A stretch of 64,000 nt of DNA from Prolixibacteraceae bacterium (GCA_030602265.1 JAUWAB010000008.1:34481-98480), one strand, 5' to 3'. Counted from the first letter of the stretch, positions 42,399 through 52,410 are shown. Numbers and translations are program-made. The notes: generated by a model from the letters alone, not told the origin.

Positions 42399-44684
42399 TC
42401 AGATTTCCAGTCTGGCTGCGATCTCCTGTGCATCGACCACCGCAATGGCGGTCATATTGACAATCTCGCGGACCGAACTTTCCATCTGCAGGACATGCAC
42501 CGGTTTTTTCATTCCAAGCAGGATTGGACCGATGGCTTCTGCAGCACCAAGGCTTTGGAGGGTCTTATACAGGATATTCCCCGAAGTGAGGTCAGGGAAA
42601 ATGATGGTGTTGACCTCATGGTCCTGAAGAACTGTAAAGGGATATTTACGCTTTCTCAGTTCACCGTCAAAAATATAATTCGCCTGCATCTCGCCATCTA
42701 CCAACAATTCAGGATGATCCCGGTGAAGGATTTCAATGGCATCGCGCACATGCTGATGATTGCCAGGCCCGTTATAAGACCCGAAATTTCCAAAGGAGAC
42801 AAAGGCCATGACCGGTTCGAAGCCAAACCTTTTGACCTCACTGGCCGTCAGGAGGGCTATCTCCACCAGGGTTTGGGCTGCCGGTTGCACATTAACGGTA
42901 GTATCTGCCAAAAAAAGAGGCCCCTTTCTTGTGATCATCACATACATACCGGCAATACGGTTGTACTTGTGATCGACCCCTACACAATGAAGGGCAGGCC
43001 GGATGGTATCCGAATAATTTCGTGAAAATCCTGAAATAAAGGCATCGGCCATACCCGTTTCCACCATCATGGATCCAAAATAGTCGCGGTTCATCATCAG
43101 GTCGCGGGCATCTTCCAGAGTGATTCCCTTGCGTTTTCTTTTGCCGTATAAAAGCCGGGCAAATTTTTCACGCAAAGGCTCCATTTCAGCAGAAAAAGGA
43201 TCAATAATTTCAGGATCAGCAATATGAATCTGGTTTTCTTCAATAATCTGATAAATCGTCTGGCGGTTGCCGATCAGTACGGGATGTGCAATTCGCTCAC
43301 TGATAACGGTTTCTGCAGCTTTCAGCACCTTGAAGTTATTGGCTTCTGCAAACACCACCCGCTTCGGGTTCTGCCGGGCCTGGGTCCTCAGGTACATAAT
43401 CAGCTTGTTATCAAGACCTAGCCGCTTCTGAAGGTTACGAATATACTCCTCCCAGTCGGTAATAGGTTTCCGGGCCACTCCGGTCTCCATAGCCGCCCTG
43501 GCCACCGCAGGGGCAACCGTGGTAATCAACCTTGGATCAAGCGGTTTGGGGATCAGATATTCCCTGCCAAAGGAGATATTCTTCATATTATATGCCTGAC
43601 TCACAATATCGGGAACATCCTCATGTGCCAGTCTGGCGAGGGCATAAACTGCCGCAATCTTCATTTCCTCGTTAATGGCCGAAGCCCGGACATCGAGTGC
43701 TCCCCTGAAAATAAAAGGAAATCCCAAAACATTGTTCACCTGGTTGGGGAAATCGCTCCTGCCGGTAGCCATTACCAGGTCGGGACGCGAAGCCACTGCC
43801 ACGTCGTAGGCAATTTCCGGATCAGGATTGGCCATGGCAAAGACCACAGGATCCGCGGCCATGGTTCTGATCATATCCGGGGTAAGTACATCGGCCACCG
43901 ACAGTCCCAGGAACATATCCGCACCGACCATGGCTTCCTCCAGGGTGTTTATTTTCCGGGACGTCACAAACTGCTGCTTGATCCGGTTCAAATCAGTCCT
44001 GGATTCATTAAGTACCCCCTTGCTGTCTAACATAACCACATTTTCAGGGCGTGCACCCAATGAAAAATAGAGCCGTACACAGGAAACCGCTGAAGCTCCT
44101 GCACCATTGACCACAATGCGGATGTCTTCAATCCTTTTGTTAACCAGTTCCAGAGCATTCAGCAAAGCCGCACCCGAAATAATGGCAGTACCATGCTGGT
44201 CATCATGAAAGACCGGAATATTCAGTTCCTCCTTCAGACGGTCCTCAATCTCGAAACACTCAGGTGCCTTGATATCTTCCAGATTGATTCCGCCAAAGGT
44301 TGGTGCAATGGCCTTTACGACCTGGATGAGTTTTTCAGGATCCTTTTCATTCACTTCAATATCAAATACATCGATATCAGCAAAGGTTTTGAAAAGAATC
44401 CCCTTGCCCTCCATGACCGGTTTCCCGGCCTCAGGCCCGATATCGCCCAGTCCTAATACCGCAGTGCCGTTGGAAACGACAGCAACCAGGTTCCCCTTTG
44501 CCGTATAGCGGTACACATCATCATAATTCTCCTTGATGCACAGACATGGCTGGGCCACGCCGGGAGTATAGGCCAGAGAAAGGTCATACTGTGAGCTGTT
44601 GGGTTTTGTGGGAATAACCTCAATTTTTCCGGGACGCCCCATGGAATGGTAATCCAGTGCCTCCTGCTTACTGATTTTTACCAT
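42399..44684 (-). CDS. maeB: NADP-dependent malic enzyme (malic - phosphotransacetylase fusion)
   Basis: A 761-residue two-domain protein. Residues about 1-425 are malic enzyme ([37 protein letters not shown] for the NAD(P) site, and [16 protein letters not shown]). The remainder is a phosphotransacetylase-like domain ([15 protein letters not shown] through [18 protein letters not shown]), which in E. coli MaeB is a regulatory domain binding acetyl-CoA. It decarboxylates malate to pyruvate, linking the C4 pool to pyruvate and NADPH. The C-terminal domain is complete. A 219-base gap separates it from the UpxY gene upstream. Confidence 0.95.
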   Translation of the reverse strand: MVKISKQEALDYHSMGRPGKIEVIPTKPNSSQYDLSLAYTPGVAQPCLCIKENYDDVYRYTAKGNLVAVVSNGTAVLGLGDIGPEAGKPVMEGKGILFKTFADIDVFDIEVNEKDPEKLIQVVKAIAPTFGGINLEDIKAPECFEIEDRLKEELNIPVFHDDQHGTAIISGAALLNALELVNKRIEDIRIVVNGAGASAVSCVRLYFSLGARPENVVMLDSKGVLNESRTDLNRIKQQFVTSRKINTLEEAMVGADMFLGLSVADVLTPDMIRTMAADPVVFAMANPDPEIAYDVAVASRPDLVMATGRSDFPNQVNNVLGFPFIFRGALDVRASAINEEMKIAAVYALARLAHEDVPDIVSQAYNMKNISFGREYLIPKPLDPRLITTVAPAVARAAMETGVARKPITDWEEYIRNLQKRLGLDNKLIMYLRTQARQNPKRVVFAEANNFKVLKAAETVISERIAHPVLIGNRQTIYQIIEENQIHIADPEIIDPFSAEMEPLREKFARLLYGKRKRKGITLEDARDLMMNRDYFGSMMVETGMADAFISGFSRNYSDTIRPALHCVGVDHKYNRIAGMYVMITRKGPLFLADTTVNVQPAAQTLVEIALLTASEVKRFGFEPVMAFVSFGNFGSYNGPGNHQHVRDAIEILHRDHPELLVDGEMQANYIFDGELRKRKYPFTVLQDHEVNTIIFPDLTSGNILYKTLQSLGAAEAIGPILLGMKKPVHVLQMESSVREIVNMTAIAVVDAQEIAARLEI

Positions 44685-44794
44685 AGCGGATGTGTTTTTG
44701 AATTTTACCTGAAGTTAGGGCTTTTCCACCAGATTTAAGTATATCTTACAGGAAATTTTCAAAACATATCAGCTGATAAAGTCAGTCAGGACAA

Positions 44795-44848
44795 TCTCAA
44801 CCGGTGGATTACACAAAACCTTCCGGAGAAATTGAGATCCCTGCGAGG
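44795..44848. other. Inverted-repeat region between the UpxY and malic enzyme genes
   Basis: ATCTCAA (44795-44801) can pair with TTGAGAT (44832-44838), and ATCCCT-GCG-AGGGAT forms a compact 6-bp hairpin immediately after. No T-run follows on either strand, so this is not a standard terminator. It may be an RNA structure in the transcript leaving the UpxY gene; function unknown. Confidence 0.35.
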
Positions 44849-44903
44849 GATAGCCATAGCGTTTTTATGACAACTTTCTGTTTCGCTGCTCCCAGATGGT
44901 TAA

Positions 44904-45422
44904 TTATGCCGATTTTTCCTGGGTGGCCGTCACCATTACCACATCAGATACCGGAATCTCAAGCAAAAAAGCGTTACAAATTTGCTCCAGACGGAGTATG
45001 ATCGTTGATTTTTTATTAATCCTAACCATTTCGGCTTTCAGTCCGATAAACGGACCGGCGATAATTTCGACTTCCTGACCGGGCTCCGGCATTGAACTGG
45101 CCAGCTTGAATTCAATTTCGTTCTGGTTAAGCAGGCGTTTGAGAAATTCGATATGGTCATCTCTCACAATGGCTGGTTTGCCGTTGAACCTGACAACGGA
45201 GAAGACATGTTTTACCTTCAAAACATCCAATATGTTGGATTCAGCAACGTGAACAAAACAGTATCCGGGAATCAACGGCAGATCAATCCACTTTTTACGG
45301 TCACTCCATCTTCTGAGTGTGGTGTGAAGAGGGAGGTAATGATCAACTCCGGCTTTCTCAAGTTCAGAAGCTACTTTTTTCTCGGCTCTTGGTCTGACAT
45401 ATATTGCATACCAGCTTTTCAT
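44904..45422 (-). CDS. UpxY-type NusG-like transcription antiterminator (orphan)
   Basis: A 172-residue specialised NusG paralogue. The N-terminal NGN domain reads WYAIYVRPRAEKKVA, PLHTTLRRWSDRKKWIDLPLIPGYCFVHV, typical of UpxY/LoaP proteins, which bind RNA polymerase and stop premature termination in long polysaccharide or other operons. The C-terminal KOW-like segment is PGQEVEIIAGPFIGLKAEMVRINKK. Usually the gene is the first of a capsule or secondary-metabolite locus, but here the next genes on the strand are malic enzyme and acyltransferases, so the target is not adjacent. A TAAGTTTG element lies 23 bases upstream. Confidence 0.9.
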   Translation of the reverse strand: MKSWYAIYVRPRAEKKVASELEKAGVDHYLPLHTTLRRWSDRKKWIDLPLIPGYCFVHVAESNILDVLKVKHVFSVVRFNGKPAIVRDDHIEFLKRLLNQNEIEFKLASSMPEPGQEVEIIAGPFIGLKAEMVRINKKSTIILRLEQICNAFLLEIPVSDVVMVTATQEKSA

Positions 45423-45444
45423 ACAATGCTGTTACTTTGAGGCG

Positions 45445-45452
45445 CAAACTTA
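45445..45452 (-). promoter_or_regulatory. -7 promoter element TAAGTTTG for the UpxY-type gene
   Basis: The plus strand reads CAAACTTA, 23 bases before the start codon. Confidence 0.6.
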
Positions 45453-45508
45453 GGAAAAAAAGTAATACCCTATTCAGTTTTTAAGTACCTTGCCCTTTTT
45501 GTAAACTG

Positions 45509-45868
45509 ATGCGCCACATGTTAAAACACCTTGCCTTTTGGCTGACCTTATTAACATTAACCTGCTGTATATCAACACAGGAATTAGCCAGGCCTGATAT
45601 AGATCTGTTAGCCGGACAGATTGGCATCATCAATGAAACCGGAGAAAAACAGACATTTTTTATCGGAGACGAACCTGGTCGGCTGTATGAGGTTGAGGTA
45701 TTACCTGGTGAAAGCTGGATTTCTCCGGTTTTTACCGGCAGGCCTCATTTCAGGCTTGAACACGGGGAAACATCCGAAGAGTACATGCTTAATCCGGGGT
45801 TACTATATCATCTTTATCCAGATTTAAAAAAGAAGCGGCCTGATATCCGGATGTACAGAAGGCGATAA
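45509..45868 (+). CDS. Small predicted lipoprotein of unknown function
   Basis: A 119-residue protein. Met4 (45518) is an equally good start. The hydrophobic signal AFWLTLLTLTCC ends at a cysteine pair that could be lipidated. The mature part is beta-rich (QIGIINETGEKQTFFIGDEPG, YEVEVLPGESWISP) and ends in a basic tail (KKKRPDIRMYRRR). No family recognised. A near-consensus TACCTTGC lies just upstream (about 45486-45493). It is convergent with dnaK; the hairpin between them terminates dnaK. Confidence 0.55.
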   Translation: MRHMLKHLAFWLTLLTLTCCISTQELARPDIDLLAGQIGIINETGEKQTFFIGDEPGRLYEVEVLPGESWISPVFTGRPHFRLEHGETSEEYMLNPGLLYHLYPDLKKKRPDIRMYRRR

Positions 45869-45900
45869 AAAAAGGCTGTTCCACTTGAGCGAAACAGCCT
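45867..45900 (-). terminator. Terminator of dnaK
   Basis: An 8-bp stem, AGGCTGTT (45873-45880) with AACAGCCT (45893-45900), and a 12-base loop. Read on the minus strand it is followed by seven T residues, about 22 bases after the dnaK stop codon. There is no T-run on the plus strand. Confidence 0.85.
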
Positions 45901-45921
45901 CATTATCAGACTTGTCAATAT

Positions 45922-47850
45922 TTACTTTACTTCTTCGAAATCGACATCGGTGACTTCGCCGTCCTGTTTGGACTGCCCACTTTGCTGGCCGCCCTGCTGG
46001 CTTCCGGTAAAGCCTGCACCCGGATCCTGGTTTGGTGCTCCCTGTGCTCCTGCGGCATTGTACATCTCCTGTGAGGCAGCCTGGAATACGGTATTCAGTT
46101 CATTCATGGCAGCGTCGATAGCGGCGAGGTCCTGATTTTTGTGAGCCTCCTTAAGCTTACCGAGAGCCGTTTCAATGGGTTGCTTTTTATCCGCCGGGAT
46201 CTTGTCGCCGAATTCTTTCAGCTGTTTCTCGGTCTGGAAGATCAGGCTGTCGGCCTGGTTGATCTTGTCGGCCTTTTCCTTGACCAGACGGTCTGCTTCG
46301 GCATTGGCAGCAGCTTCTTCCTTCATCCTCCGGATTTCGTCGTCATTCAGTCCGGAAGATGCTTCAATCCGGATAGACTGTGTCTTGCCGGTGGCTTTAT
46401 CTTTGGCAGAAACGTGCAGTATACCATTGGCGTCGATATCGAAGGTAACCTCAATCTGCGGAATTCCGCGTGGTGCCGGTGGTATGCCATCGAGATGAAA
46501 CCTTCCGATGGTTTTATTTCCTGATGCGATCGGACGTTCACCCTGTAGTACATGAATCTCCACGGATGGCTGGTTATCCGAAGCCGTAGTGAAGGTTTCC
46601 GATTTTTTGGTCGGAATGGTGGTATTGGATTCGATCAGACGGGTCATCACTCCTCCCATGGTTTCGATACCCAACGACAGCGGGGTTACGTCGAGGAGCA
46701 GTACATCCTTGACTTCTCCGGTCAGAACACCACCCTGAATGGCGGCTCCCACAGCAACAACCTCATCAGGGTTAACACCCTTGGAGGGTTTTTTGCCGAA
46801 GAATTCTTCCACTTTCTGCTGGATGGCAGGTATACGGGTTGACCCGCCCACCAGGATCACCTCATCGATGTCGGCGGAGGTCATCCCTGCATTTTTGAGC
46901 GCCTTGCGGCAGGGTTCTATGGTAGCGTTAATAAGCTTATCAGCTAACTGTTCAAATTTGGCACGGGTAAGGGTTTTAACCAAGTGCTTTGGTATTCCGT
47001 TAACCGGCATGATATAAGGCAGGTTGATCTCCGTCTGACTGGAGCTGGAGAGTTCTATTTTGGCCTTTTCGGCAGCTTCTTTCAGGCGCTGCAGGGCCAT
47101 AGGATCCTTGCGGAGGTCGAGCCCCTCTTCAGACTGAAATTCAGCAGCCAGCCAGTCAATGATAACCTGGTCGAAGTCGTCGCCGCCAAGGTGGGTATCG
47201 CCATCGGTTGATTTAACTTCGAATACGCCGTCGCCCAACTCAAGGATGGAAATATCAAAAGTACCGCCTCCAAGGTCGAAAACCGCAATCTTCATATCCT
47301 TGTGCATTTTATCGAGGCCATAGGCCAGCGATGCGGCAGTCGGCTCGTTAATGATCCTGCGTACTTTCAGACCGGCAATCTCACCGGCTTCTTTGGTCGC
47401 CTGGCGCTGCGAGTCATTGAAATAAGCCGGAACGGTAATCACCGCTTCTGTAACTTCCTGACCGAGATAATCTTCGGCAGTTTTTTTCATTTTCTGGAGG
47501 ACCATGGCAGAAATCTCCTGCGGGGAGTATTTCCGGTCGTCTATCTGAACGCGGGGCGTGTTATTGTCGCCGCGGACCACATCATAAGTTACCCTTTGGA
47601 TTTCTTTGGTGCAATGGTCATAGGATTCACCCATCAGACGCTTGATTGAATACACCGTTTTCTTTGGATTGGTGATGGACTGCCGCTTTGCCGGGTCGCC
47701 GATCTTGCGCTCTCCGTTTTCAACAAACGCAACGATGGAAGGTGTAGTCCTCTTTCCTTCGCTGTTGGGAATAACGACAGGTTCATTCCCTTCCATGACA
47801 GCAACACACGAGTTGGTGGTGCCCAAGTCTATTCCGATTATTTTTCCCAT
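45922..47850 (-). CDS. dnaK: Molecular chaperone DnaK (Hsp70)
   Basis: A 642-residue Hsp70 chaperone. Its ATPase domain has [16 protein letters not shown], the phosphate motif [15 protein letters not shown], and [11 protein letters not shown]. The linker [14 protein letters not shown] is intact, followed by the substrate-binding domain and a Gly/Gln/Ala-rich C-terminal tail ending in [10 protein letters not shown], close to the canonical EEVD-like end of bacterial DnaK. It folds nascent and damaged proteins with DnaJ and GrpE, whose genes are not here. No CIRCE element was seen. Four TGACA motifs lie 95-156 bases upstream. A hairpin terminator follows. Confidence 0.97.
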   Translation of the reverse strand: MGKIIGIDLGTTNSCVAVMEGNEPVVIPNSEGKRTTPSIVAFVENGERKIGDPAKRQSITNPKKTVYSIKRLMGESYDHCTKEIQRVTYDVVRGDNNTPRVQIDDRKYSPQEISAMVLQKMKKTAEDYLGQEVTEAVITVPAYFNDSQRQATKEAGEIAGLKVRRIINEPTAASLAYGLDKMHKDMKIAVFDLGGGTFDISILELGDGVFEVKSTDGDTHLGGDDFDQVIIDWLAAEFQSEEGLDLRKDPMALQRLKEAAEKAKIELSSSSQTEINLPYIMPVNGIPKHLVKTLTRAKFEQLADKLINATIEPCRKALKNAGMTSADIDEVILVGGSTRIPAIQQKVEEFFGKKPSKGVNPDEVVAVGAAIQGGVLTGEVKDVLLLDVTPLSLGIETMGGVMTRLIESNTTIPTKKSETFTTASDNQPSVEIHVLQGERPIASGNKTIGRFHLDGIPPAPRGIPQIEVTFDIDANGILHVSAKDKATGKTQSIRIEASSGLNDDEIRRMKEEAAANAEADRLVKEKADKINQADSLIFQTEKQLKEFGDKIPADKKQPIETALGKLKEAHKNQDLAAIDAAMNELNTVFQAASQEMYNAAGAQGAPNQDPGAGFTGSQQGGQQSGQSKQDGEVTDVDFEEVK

Positions 47851-47944
47851 TATTTTATATTTTTAGAGATTATCAAAATTTAAACACATACAGGGTTTAC
47901 CAATGATTATGCCACCAGGAATCCTGGGGCTTAACTGGCAAATT

Positions 47945-48006
47945 TGACACGGAAATTACCAAAGGCGAAGGCAGGTTTGACACAACAGGTGACAAAATGA
48001 CTGACA
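47945..48006. repeat. Cluster of TGACA motifs upstream of dnaK
   Basis: TGACA occurs at 47945, 47978, 47990 and 48002, the last three exactly 12 bases apart, so on one face of the helix only roughly. A further TGAC lies at 47998. The cluster lies between the divergent dnaK (start 47850) and panB (promoter 48073) genes and may be an activator or repressor site. No assigned regulator is known to me. Confidence 0.45.
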
Positions 48007-48072
48007 ATTAGCCCGAAACAACACAATATCAGCTTCTGTAGCCAATAATCTTAATATTCTCCCGTGAATCAC

Positions 48073-48080
48073 TATTTTTG
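48073..48080 (+). promoter_or_regulatory. -7 promoter element TATTTTTG for panB
   Basis: A perfect consensus match 23 bases before the ATG at 48103. It lies inside a possible longer frame from 48064 and so supports the downstream start. Confidence 0.65.
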
Positions 48081-48102
48081 TCGTTCATTTGAACTTGCAA
48101 TT

Positions 48103-48918
48103 ATGTCAGTACACCATGAAATCAAAAAAATAACCACCCACCGTTTGTCAGAGATGAAGCAAAAAGGAGAAAAGATCTCCATGCTGACTGCATATGATTT
48201 CAGTCTGGCCAGGTTGGTTGACCAGGCCGGGACAGACATAATCCTGGTGGGTGATTCTGCCTCTAATGTCATGGCTGGAAATGAAACCACGCTGCCGATT
48301 ACCCTTGATCAGATGATTTATCACGGAGCATCTGTGGTCAAGGCTGTTAATAGGGCCCTGGTCGTTGTTGACCTGCCATTCGGAACATACCAGGGCAATT
48401 CGCGGGCGGCACTGAACTCAGCCATCCGGATAATGAAGGAAACGGCTGCCGATGCGGTTAAACTGGAAGGTGGCGCCGAAGTAATCAAATCGGTTAAAAG
48501 AATACTCACAGCCGGGATTCCGGTTATGGGTCACCTCGGACTGATGCCCCAGAGTATTAATAAATACGGAACCTATACGGTAAGGGCAAAAGAAAAGGAA
48601 GAAGCCGACAAGCTTATCGAAGATGCAAAACTTTTGCAGGATGCGGGTTGCTTTGCACTGGTATTGGAGAAAATCCCTGCAGCCCTTGGGGCAGAAGTAT
48701 CCGGGATGCTGCAGATCCCTGTAATCGGTATCGGGGCCGGCAACGGAGTCGACGGCCAGGTACTGGTCTTGCATGACATGCTGGGTATTACCCAGCAGTT
48801 CTCTCCAAGGTTTCTGCGCAGGTATGCCAATTTGGCCGACATGGTAAACAACGCGGTTGCCCATTATATCACCGACGTTAAATCAGGTGATTTTCCAGGT
48901 AAGAATGAACAATATTAA
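48103..48918 (+). CDS. panB: 3-methyl-2-oxobutanoate hydroxymethyltransferase (ketopantoate hydroxymethyltransferase)
   Basis: A 271-residue TIM-barrel enzyme that makes ketopantoate in pantothenate and coenzyme A synthesis, using methylenetetrahydrofolate. Family blocks: [20 protein letters not shown], the metal/substrate site [42 protein letters not shown], the catalytic GHLGLMPQ and [20 protein letters not shown]. All are complete. The start at 48103 is chosen over 48064 because the promoter lies between them. The following gene, an RluA-type synthase, is 91 bases away; panC is not here. Confidence 0.95.
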   Translation: MSVHHEIKKITTHRLSEMKQKGEKISMLTAYDFSLARLVDQAGTDIILVGDSASNVMAGNETTLPITLDQMIYHGASVVKAVNRALVVVDLPFGTYQGNSRAALNSAIRIMKETAADAVKLEGGAEVIKSVKRILTAGIPVMGHLGLMPQSINKYGTYTVRAKEKEEADKLIEDAKLLQDAGCFALVLEKIPAALGAEVSGMLQIPVIGIGAGNGVDGQVLVLHDMLGITQQFSPRFLRRYANLADMVNNAVAHYITDVKSGDFPGKNEQY

Positions 48919-49009
48919 CAGGCATTAATTGCATAACAGATATCTGTTATGCAGTACACGATATCAAAAGAATAAATCTGAAAAATAACTACTGCTGTAG
49001 ACTCAGAAA

Positions 49010-49693
49010 ATGGAAATCATATACGAGGACAATCACATCATTGCTGTTAACAAAGCCTGCGGGGAGATCGTCATGATCGACCAGACGGGTGATGCGCCGC
49101 TTACGGATATGGTGAAGCAATACATCAAGGAGAAATATCAGAAACCCGGGAATGTTTTTTTGGGATTACCCCATCGTATCGACCGTCCGACAAGCGGGAT
49201 AGTCCTGATGGGCCGGACCAGCAAAGTGCTTACAAGGCTCAATAAGATGTTTCAGAAGAAAGATGAGATAAAAAAAATATACTGGGCAGTGGTTGATGGC
49301 CAGCCTGATCCCCCTGAAGGGAAACTGGAACATTTTGTGGTCAGGAGCAAGCAAATCAACAAGTCATATGCGTACGACCGGGAATTGGAAGGAGGCAAAC
49401 ATGCCGTATTGACGTATCGCACGATTGCGAAGTCGGACCGATACTACCTTCTTGAAATTGAACTGCTTACAGGCCGTCATCACCAGATCAGGGCGCAACT
49501 CAGCCGGATTGGGATCCATATAAAAGGAGACCTGAAATACGGATATCCACGGTCGAATCCCGACGGCGGGATCCACCTGCATGCCCGGCGGGTTGAATTC
49601 CTGCACCCTGTAAAGAGGGAACCGGTAGTTATTACCGCCCCGCCTCCAAATGAACCTTTGTGGAATGTATTTATGAAAATCGTGGGCGAATAA
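49010..49693 (+). CDS. RluA family pseudouridine synthase
   Basis: A 227-residue single-domain pseudouridine synthase that modifies rRNA or tRNA. The signature HRIDRPTSGIVLMGRT contains the catalytic aspartate. Further family blocks are MFQKKDEIKKIYWAVVDG, LLTGRHHQIRAQLSRIGIHIKGDLKYG and HLHARRVEFLHPV. There is no N-terminal S4 RNA-binding domain, so it belongs to the RluA subset without S4; the target position cannot be stated. It begins IIYEDNHIIAVNKACG, the usual N-terminal strand. It follows panB on the same strand and is convergent with cdd. Confidence 0.92.
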   Translation: MEIIYEDNHIIAVNKACGEIVMIDQTGDAPLTDMVKQYIKEKYQKPGNVFLGLPHRIDRPTSGIVLMGRTSKVLTRLNKMFQKKDEIKKIYWAVVDGQPDPPEGKLEHFVVRSKQINKSYAYDRELEGGKHAVLTYRTIAKSDRYYLLEIELLTGRHHQIRAQLSRIGIHIKGDLKYGYPRSNPDGGIHLHARRVEFLHPVKREPVVITAPPPNEPLWNVFMKIVGE

Positions 49694-49722
49694 TATCGCC
49701 ATCCGGGATTATAATGAGCCGA

Positions 49723-50211
49723 TCAGCCTTTCCCGAGTGAGCTCCTTTTAAAGTTCAGTGGAAGCAATCCATCTACCCCATCGAGTACATATAGGGCATT
49801 TTTACCGTCAAGGATTATGGTAACCGATTGATTATAACGGGTCTCCACCTCAAGAAGGGCCTGCCTGCACCCGCCGCACGGTTTCACGGGATCCTCAACA
49901 AAACCTTTATCATTTTGGGCGGTAACGGCAATAACTTCCACCGGATCATCCGGATAATTCGCATTGGCATAAAAAAGAGCCGTCCGCTCCGCACATAATC
50001 CAACGGGATAAGCCGCGTTCTCCTGGTTGTTTCCGGTAATAACCCTTCCGCTTCCCAATCTTACGGCTGCACCAACCCTGAATCCGGAATAGGGTGCCCA
50101 TGCATTACCCGAGGACTCTCTGGCCCTGATAACCAAAGACTTCCAATCGTCCGGTAATTCATCCAACTCATTGTACTCCCGGTATGCAATTTTAATTTCG
50201 TTCCATTTCAT
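49723..50211 (-). CDS. cdd: Cytidine deaminase
   Basis: A 162-residue homotetrameric-type cytidine deaminase, converting cytidine or deoxycytidine to uridine or deoxyuridine in pyrimidine salvage. The zinc and catalytic residues are in CAERTALF (Cys-Ala-Glu) and PCGGCRQALLE. The start is at 50211 (MKWNEIKIAYREYN). An in-frame start at 50505 would add 98 residues that are not deaminase-like and would cover the start of the divergent glucosaminidase gene. The 79-base gap to that gene is a small bidirectional promoter region. Confidence 0.93.
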   Translation of the reverse strand: MKWNEIKIAYREYNELDELPDDWKSLVIRARESSGNAWAPYSGFRVGAAVRLGSGRVITGNNQENAAYPVGLCAERTALFYANANYPDDPVEVIAVTAQNDKGFVEDPVKPCGGCRQALLEVETRYNQSVTIILDGKNALYVLDGVDGLLPLNFKRSSLGKG

Positions 50212-50256
50212 ATTGCGAAATTTGCTTAAAAATACAATTTTTCGCACAGGAAAATT

Positions 50257-50264
50257 ATATTTAC
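50257..50264 (+). promoter_or_regulatory. Near-consensus -7 element TATATTTA for the glucosaminidase gene
   Basis: One mismatch from TAnnTTTG (final A for G), 27 bases before the ATG at 50291. Tentative. Confidence 0.35.
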
Positions 50265-50290
50265 CAGAAAATTTAGAATAAGCATCAGGT

Positions 50291-51259
50291 ATGACAAACA
50301 AAACAGCCGCATTACTGCTTGTTTTTTTAACTGCAGTTAATCTGACCAATGCCCAGAAAATGACCCGGTCAGAATATATCCAGAAATACCAATTGCTCGC
50401 TATCAGTGAAATGAACCGCAGCGGGATCCCTGCCAGTATTAAAATGGCACAGGCCTGTCTTGAATCGGCAGATGGCAACAGTGAACTGGCCCGGAAATCA
50501 AACAATCATTTCGGGATTAAGTGTAAATCCAACTGGAACGGTGCAACTGCCTACCATGATGATGACGAGAAGAATGAGTGTTTCAGGAAGTATCACAGCG
50601 TCGAGGATTCCTATGTTGACCACACCAATTTCCTGATGAGCGGACAGCGCTACGCTTTCCTGTTTCAGCTGGCTCCCACCGACTATGTGGGCTGGGCCAA
50701 CGGATTAAAAAAAGCCGGCTATGCGACCAATCCCAGCTATGCAAAACTCCTGATCGACATTATAGAACTGAACCAGCTCTGGCGACTGGACCATAAAATG
50801 ACTGCCACCGAAATGGCCCAGTTTGAACAACGCAGGCTTGGCAGCGCATTCAATAATAAACTGCTGGTCAACCCATACAGCAGCCGGAAGATTTCCCTGC
50901 ACAACGGACTAAAATCGGCCATAGCACGACAAGGGGATAACTTCGAGGTTTTAGGACAGGAATTCGGCAAGAAACCCTGGGAACTGATGCGGTACAACGA
51001 TTATCCGGTCGGATATGAACCCAGGCCTAATGAGATCATTTACCTGCAAAATAAGAGAAACCAGGCTCAGGGTATGTACCAGTACCATATAGTGGACGCC
51101 GGAGAGACCATGCATTATATTTCACAGCTATACGGAATTAAGATCAAGGCGCTATACCGGATCAACAATATGAGCCCGGATGAGCCGATCACCATCGGGC
51201 AGGTATTAAAATTAAAGCGAAAGATAAAATATGGACTGAAATTCGCCCAGATTTTGTAA
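50291..51259 (+). CDS. Secreted glucosaminidase (GH73-like) with C-terminal LysM domain
   Basis: A 322-residue exported peptidoglycan hydrolase. The signal peptide is MTNKTAALLLVFLTAVNLTNAQ. The mannosyl-glycoprotein endo-beta-N-acetylglucosaminidase-like domain covers residues about 25-165, with the catalytic-region glutamate in MAQACLESADGNSELA and the family signature NNHFGIKCKSNWNG. A linker and one or two LysM repeats follow (a degenerate one near YEPRPNEIIYLQ and a clear one at YHIVDAGETMHYISQLYGI), which bind peptidoglycan. It remodels or degrades the cell wall during growth or division. The last 48 bases overlap the end of fmt on the other strand. Confidence 0.92.
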   Translation: MTNKTAALLLVFLTAVNLTNAQKMTRSEYIQKYQLLAISEMNRSGIPASIKMAQACLESADGNSELARKSNNHFGIKCKSNWNGATAYHDDDEKNECFRKYHSVEDSYVDHTNFLMSGQRYAFLFQLAPTDYVGWANGLKKAGYATNPSYAKLLIDIIELNQLWRLDHKMTATEMAQFEQRRLGSAFNNKLLVNPYSSRKISLHNGLKSAIARQGDNFEVLGQEFGKKPWELMRYNDYPVGYEPRPNEIIYLQNKRNQAQGMYQYHIVDAGETMHYISQLYGIKIKALYRINNMSPDEPITIGQVLKLKRKIKYGLKFAQIL

Positions 51260-52198
51260 TCCACGTAAAAATTCAGGTGTTTTCATCCGTTTTTTGCCTG
51301 ATAGCTGCAGGTCGGTAATACTGAGCCAACCAAGGCCGCAGGCTACCTTTATAAAGCTTTTGCCATCACTCAGCAAGGTACCCGGAGTGGCTTGCGGGCC
51401 ATCCGTTAATTCAGCAAAGAAAATCTTCAGCTCAGTTTCCCTGCCGTCAGGATTATGAACCAGGGTAGTCCAGGCACCGGGATATGGCGATAATCCGCGG
51501 ATCAGGTTTCGCACCCTGGAGGCATCGGCAGTCCAGTCGATCTTCATGGTTTCCCGGAACAGTTTGGGCGCATGCCTGACCTCCGCACCTGCCTTTACCA
51601 GTTCATCCTGAGGGATAGGGTTTACCGAACCGGCAGCAAGCGCATCCACGGTTCTGGTGACCAGCTGTGCCCCGGTTACCATAAGGCGGTCGTGCAGGTC
51701 GCCAACCGTTTCATGATCGCCAATGGAAGTTTTTTCCTTGAAAAGGACTTTGCCTGTATCTATCTCGTGGGAGAGCAGGAAAGTGGTCACACCGGTTTCT
51801 TTTTCACCATTGATGATGGCCCAGTTCAGGGGGGCTGCACCCCGGTAGGCAGGCAAGAGGGAGGCATGAAGGTTGAAAGTCCCCAGGGACGGCATGTTCC
51901 AGACCACCTCAGGGAGCATCCTGAAGGCAACCACTATCTGAAGGTCAGCTTTCAGCGCGGCTAATTGTTCAAGAAAGGCCGGATTTTTAAGTTTTTCTGG
52001 CTGCAATACCGGTATACCAGCCTGAACGGCAAATGTCTTAACGGCAGATTCAGCTAACTTCTGCCCCCTTCCGGCGGGTTTATCCGGAGCAGTTATTACC
52101 GCTACCACATTATATCCGCCTTCAACCAGCGCCTTCAGGCTTTCCACGGCAAATCCGGGAGTACCCATAAATATTAACCTGAGCTTTTTCGAATCCAT
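51212..52198 (-). CDS. fmt: Methionyl-tRNA formyltransferase
   Basis: A 328-residue enzyme that formylates initiator Met-tRNA with 10-formyltetrahydrofolate. The N-terminal Rossmann domain has LIFMGTPGFAVESLKALVEGG and VITAPDKPAGRGQKL; the catalytic block is NLHASLLPAYRGAAPLNWAIINGE with the essential His; SHEIDTGKVL holds the aspartate. A C-terminal OB-type domain binds tRNA. Its last codons overlap the convergent glucosaminidase gene by 48 bases. def, the usual neighbour in many bacteria, is not adjacent. A TACCTTTG element lies about 86 bases upstream. Confidence 0.96.
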   Translation of the reverse strand: MDSKKLRLIFMGTPGFAVESLKALVEGGYNVVAVITAPDKPAGRGQKLAESAVKTFAVQAGIPVLQPEKLKNPAFLEQLAALKADLQIVVAFRMLPEVVWNMPSLGTFNLHASLLPAYRGAAPLNWAIINGEKETGVTTFLLSHEIDTGKVLFKEKTSIGDHETVGDLHDRLMVTGAQLVTRTVDALAAGSVNPIPQDELVKAGAEVRHAPKLFRETMKIDWTADASRVRNLIRGLSPYPGAWTTLVHNPDGRETELKIFFAELTDGPQATPGTLLSDGKSFIKVACGLGWLSITDLQLSGKKRMKTPEFLRGLQNLGEFQSIFYLSL

Positions 52199-52283
52199 TC
52201 AATTTCCTTTTAAATGTTAAAGGCCAGTCAGGAAAATTGTTTTCAGGTCAAAGAAAACCTATATCTGATCTGGTAAACCATTA

Positions 52284-52291
52284 CAAAGGTA
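52284..52291 (-). promoter_or_regulatory. -7 promoter element TACCTTTG for fmt
   Basis: The plus strand reads CAAAGGTA; the leader would be about 80 bases. Confidence 0.5.
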
Positions 52292-52410
52292 ATATTCTTC
52301 AGAATTGTATGTATTCCGGATCCTGTCTTCCGTATGTCCGCCGACATGATCATCGGCCCTGTAAAGATCTGTACTGACCGGCACTCAACCGGCCAGACTG
52401 CCAAAAAACC

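Noticed and set aside
50212..50505. 98-residue N-terminal extension of cytidine deaminase
   Set aside because: Not deaminase-like, exceeds family length, and would overlap the divergent glucosaminidase gene.
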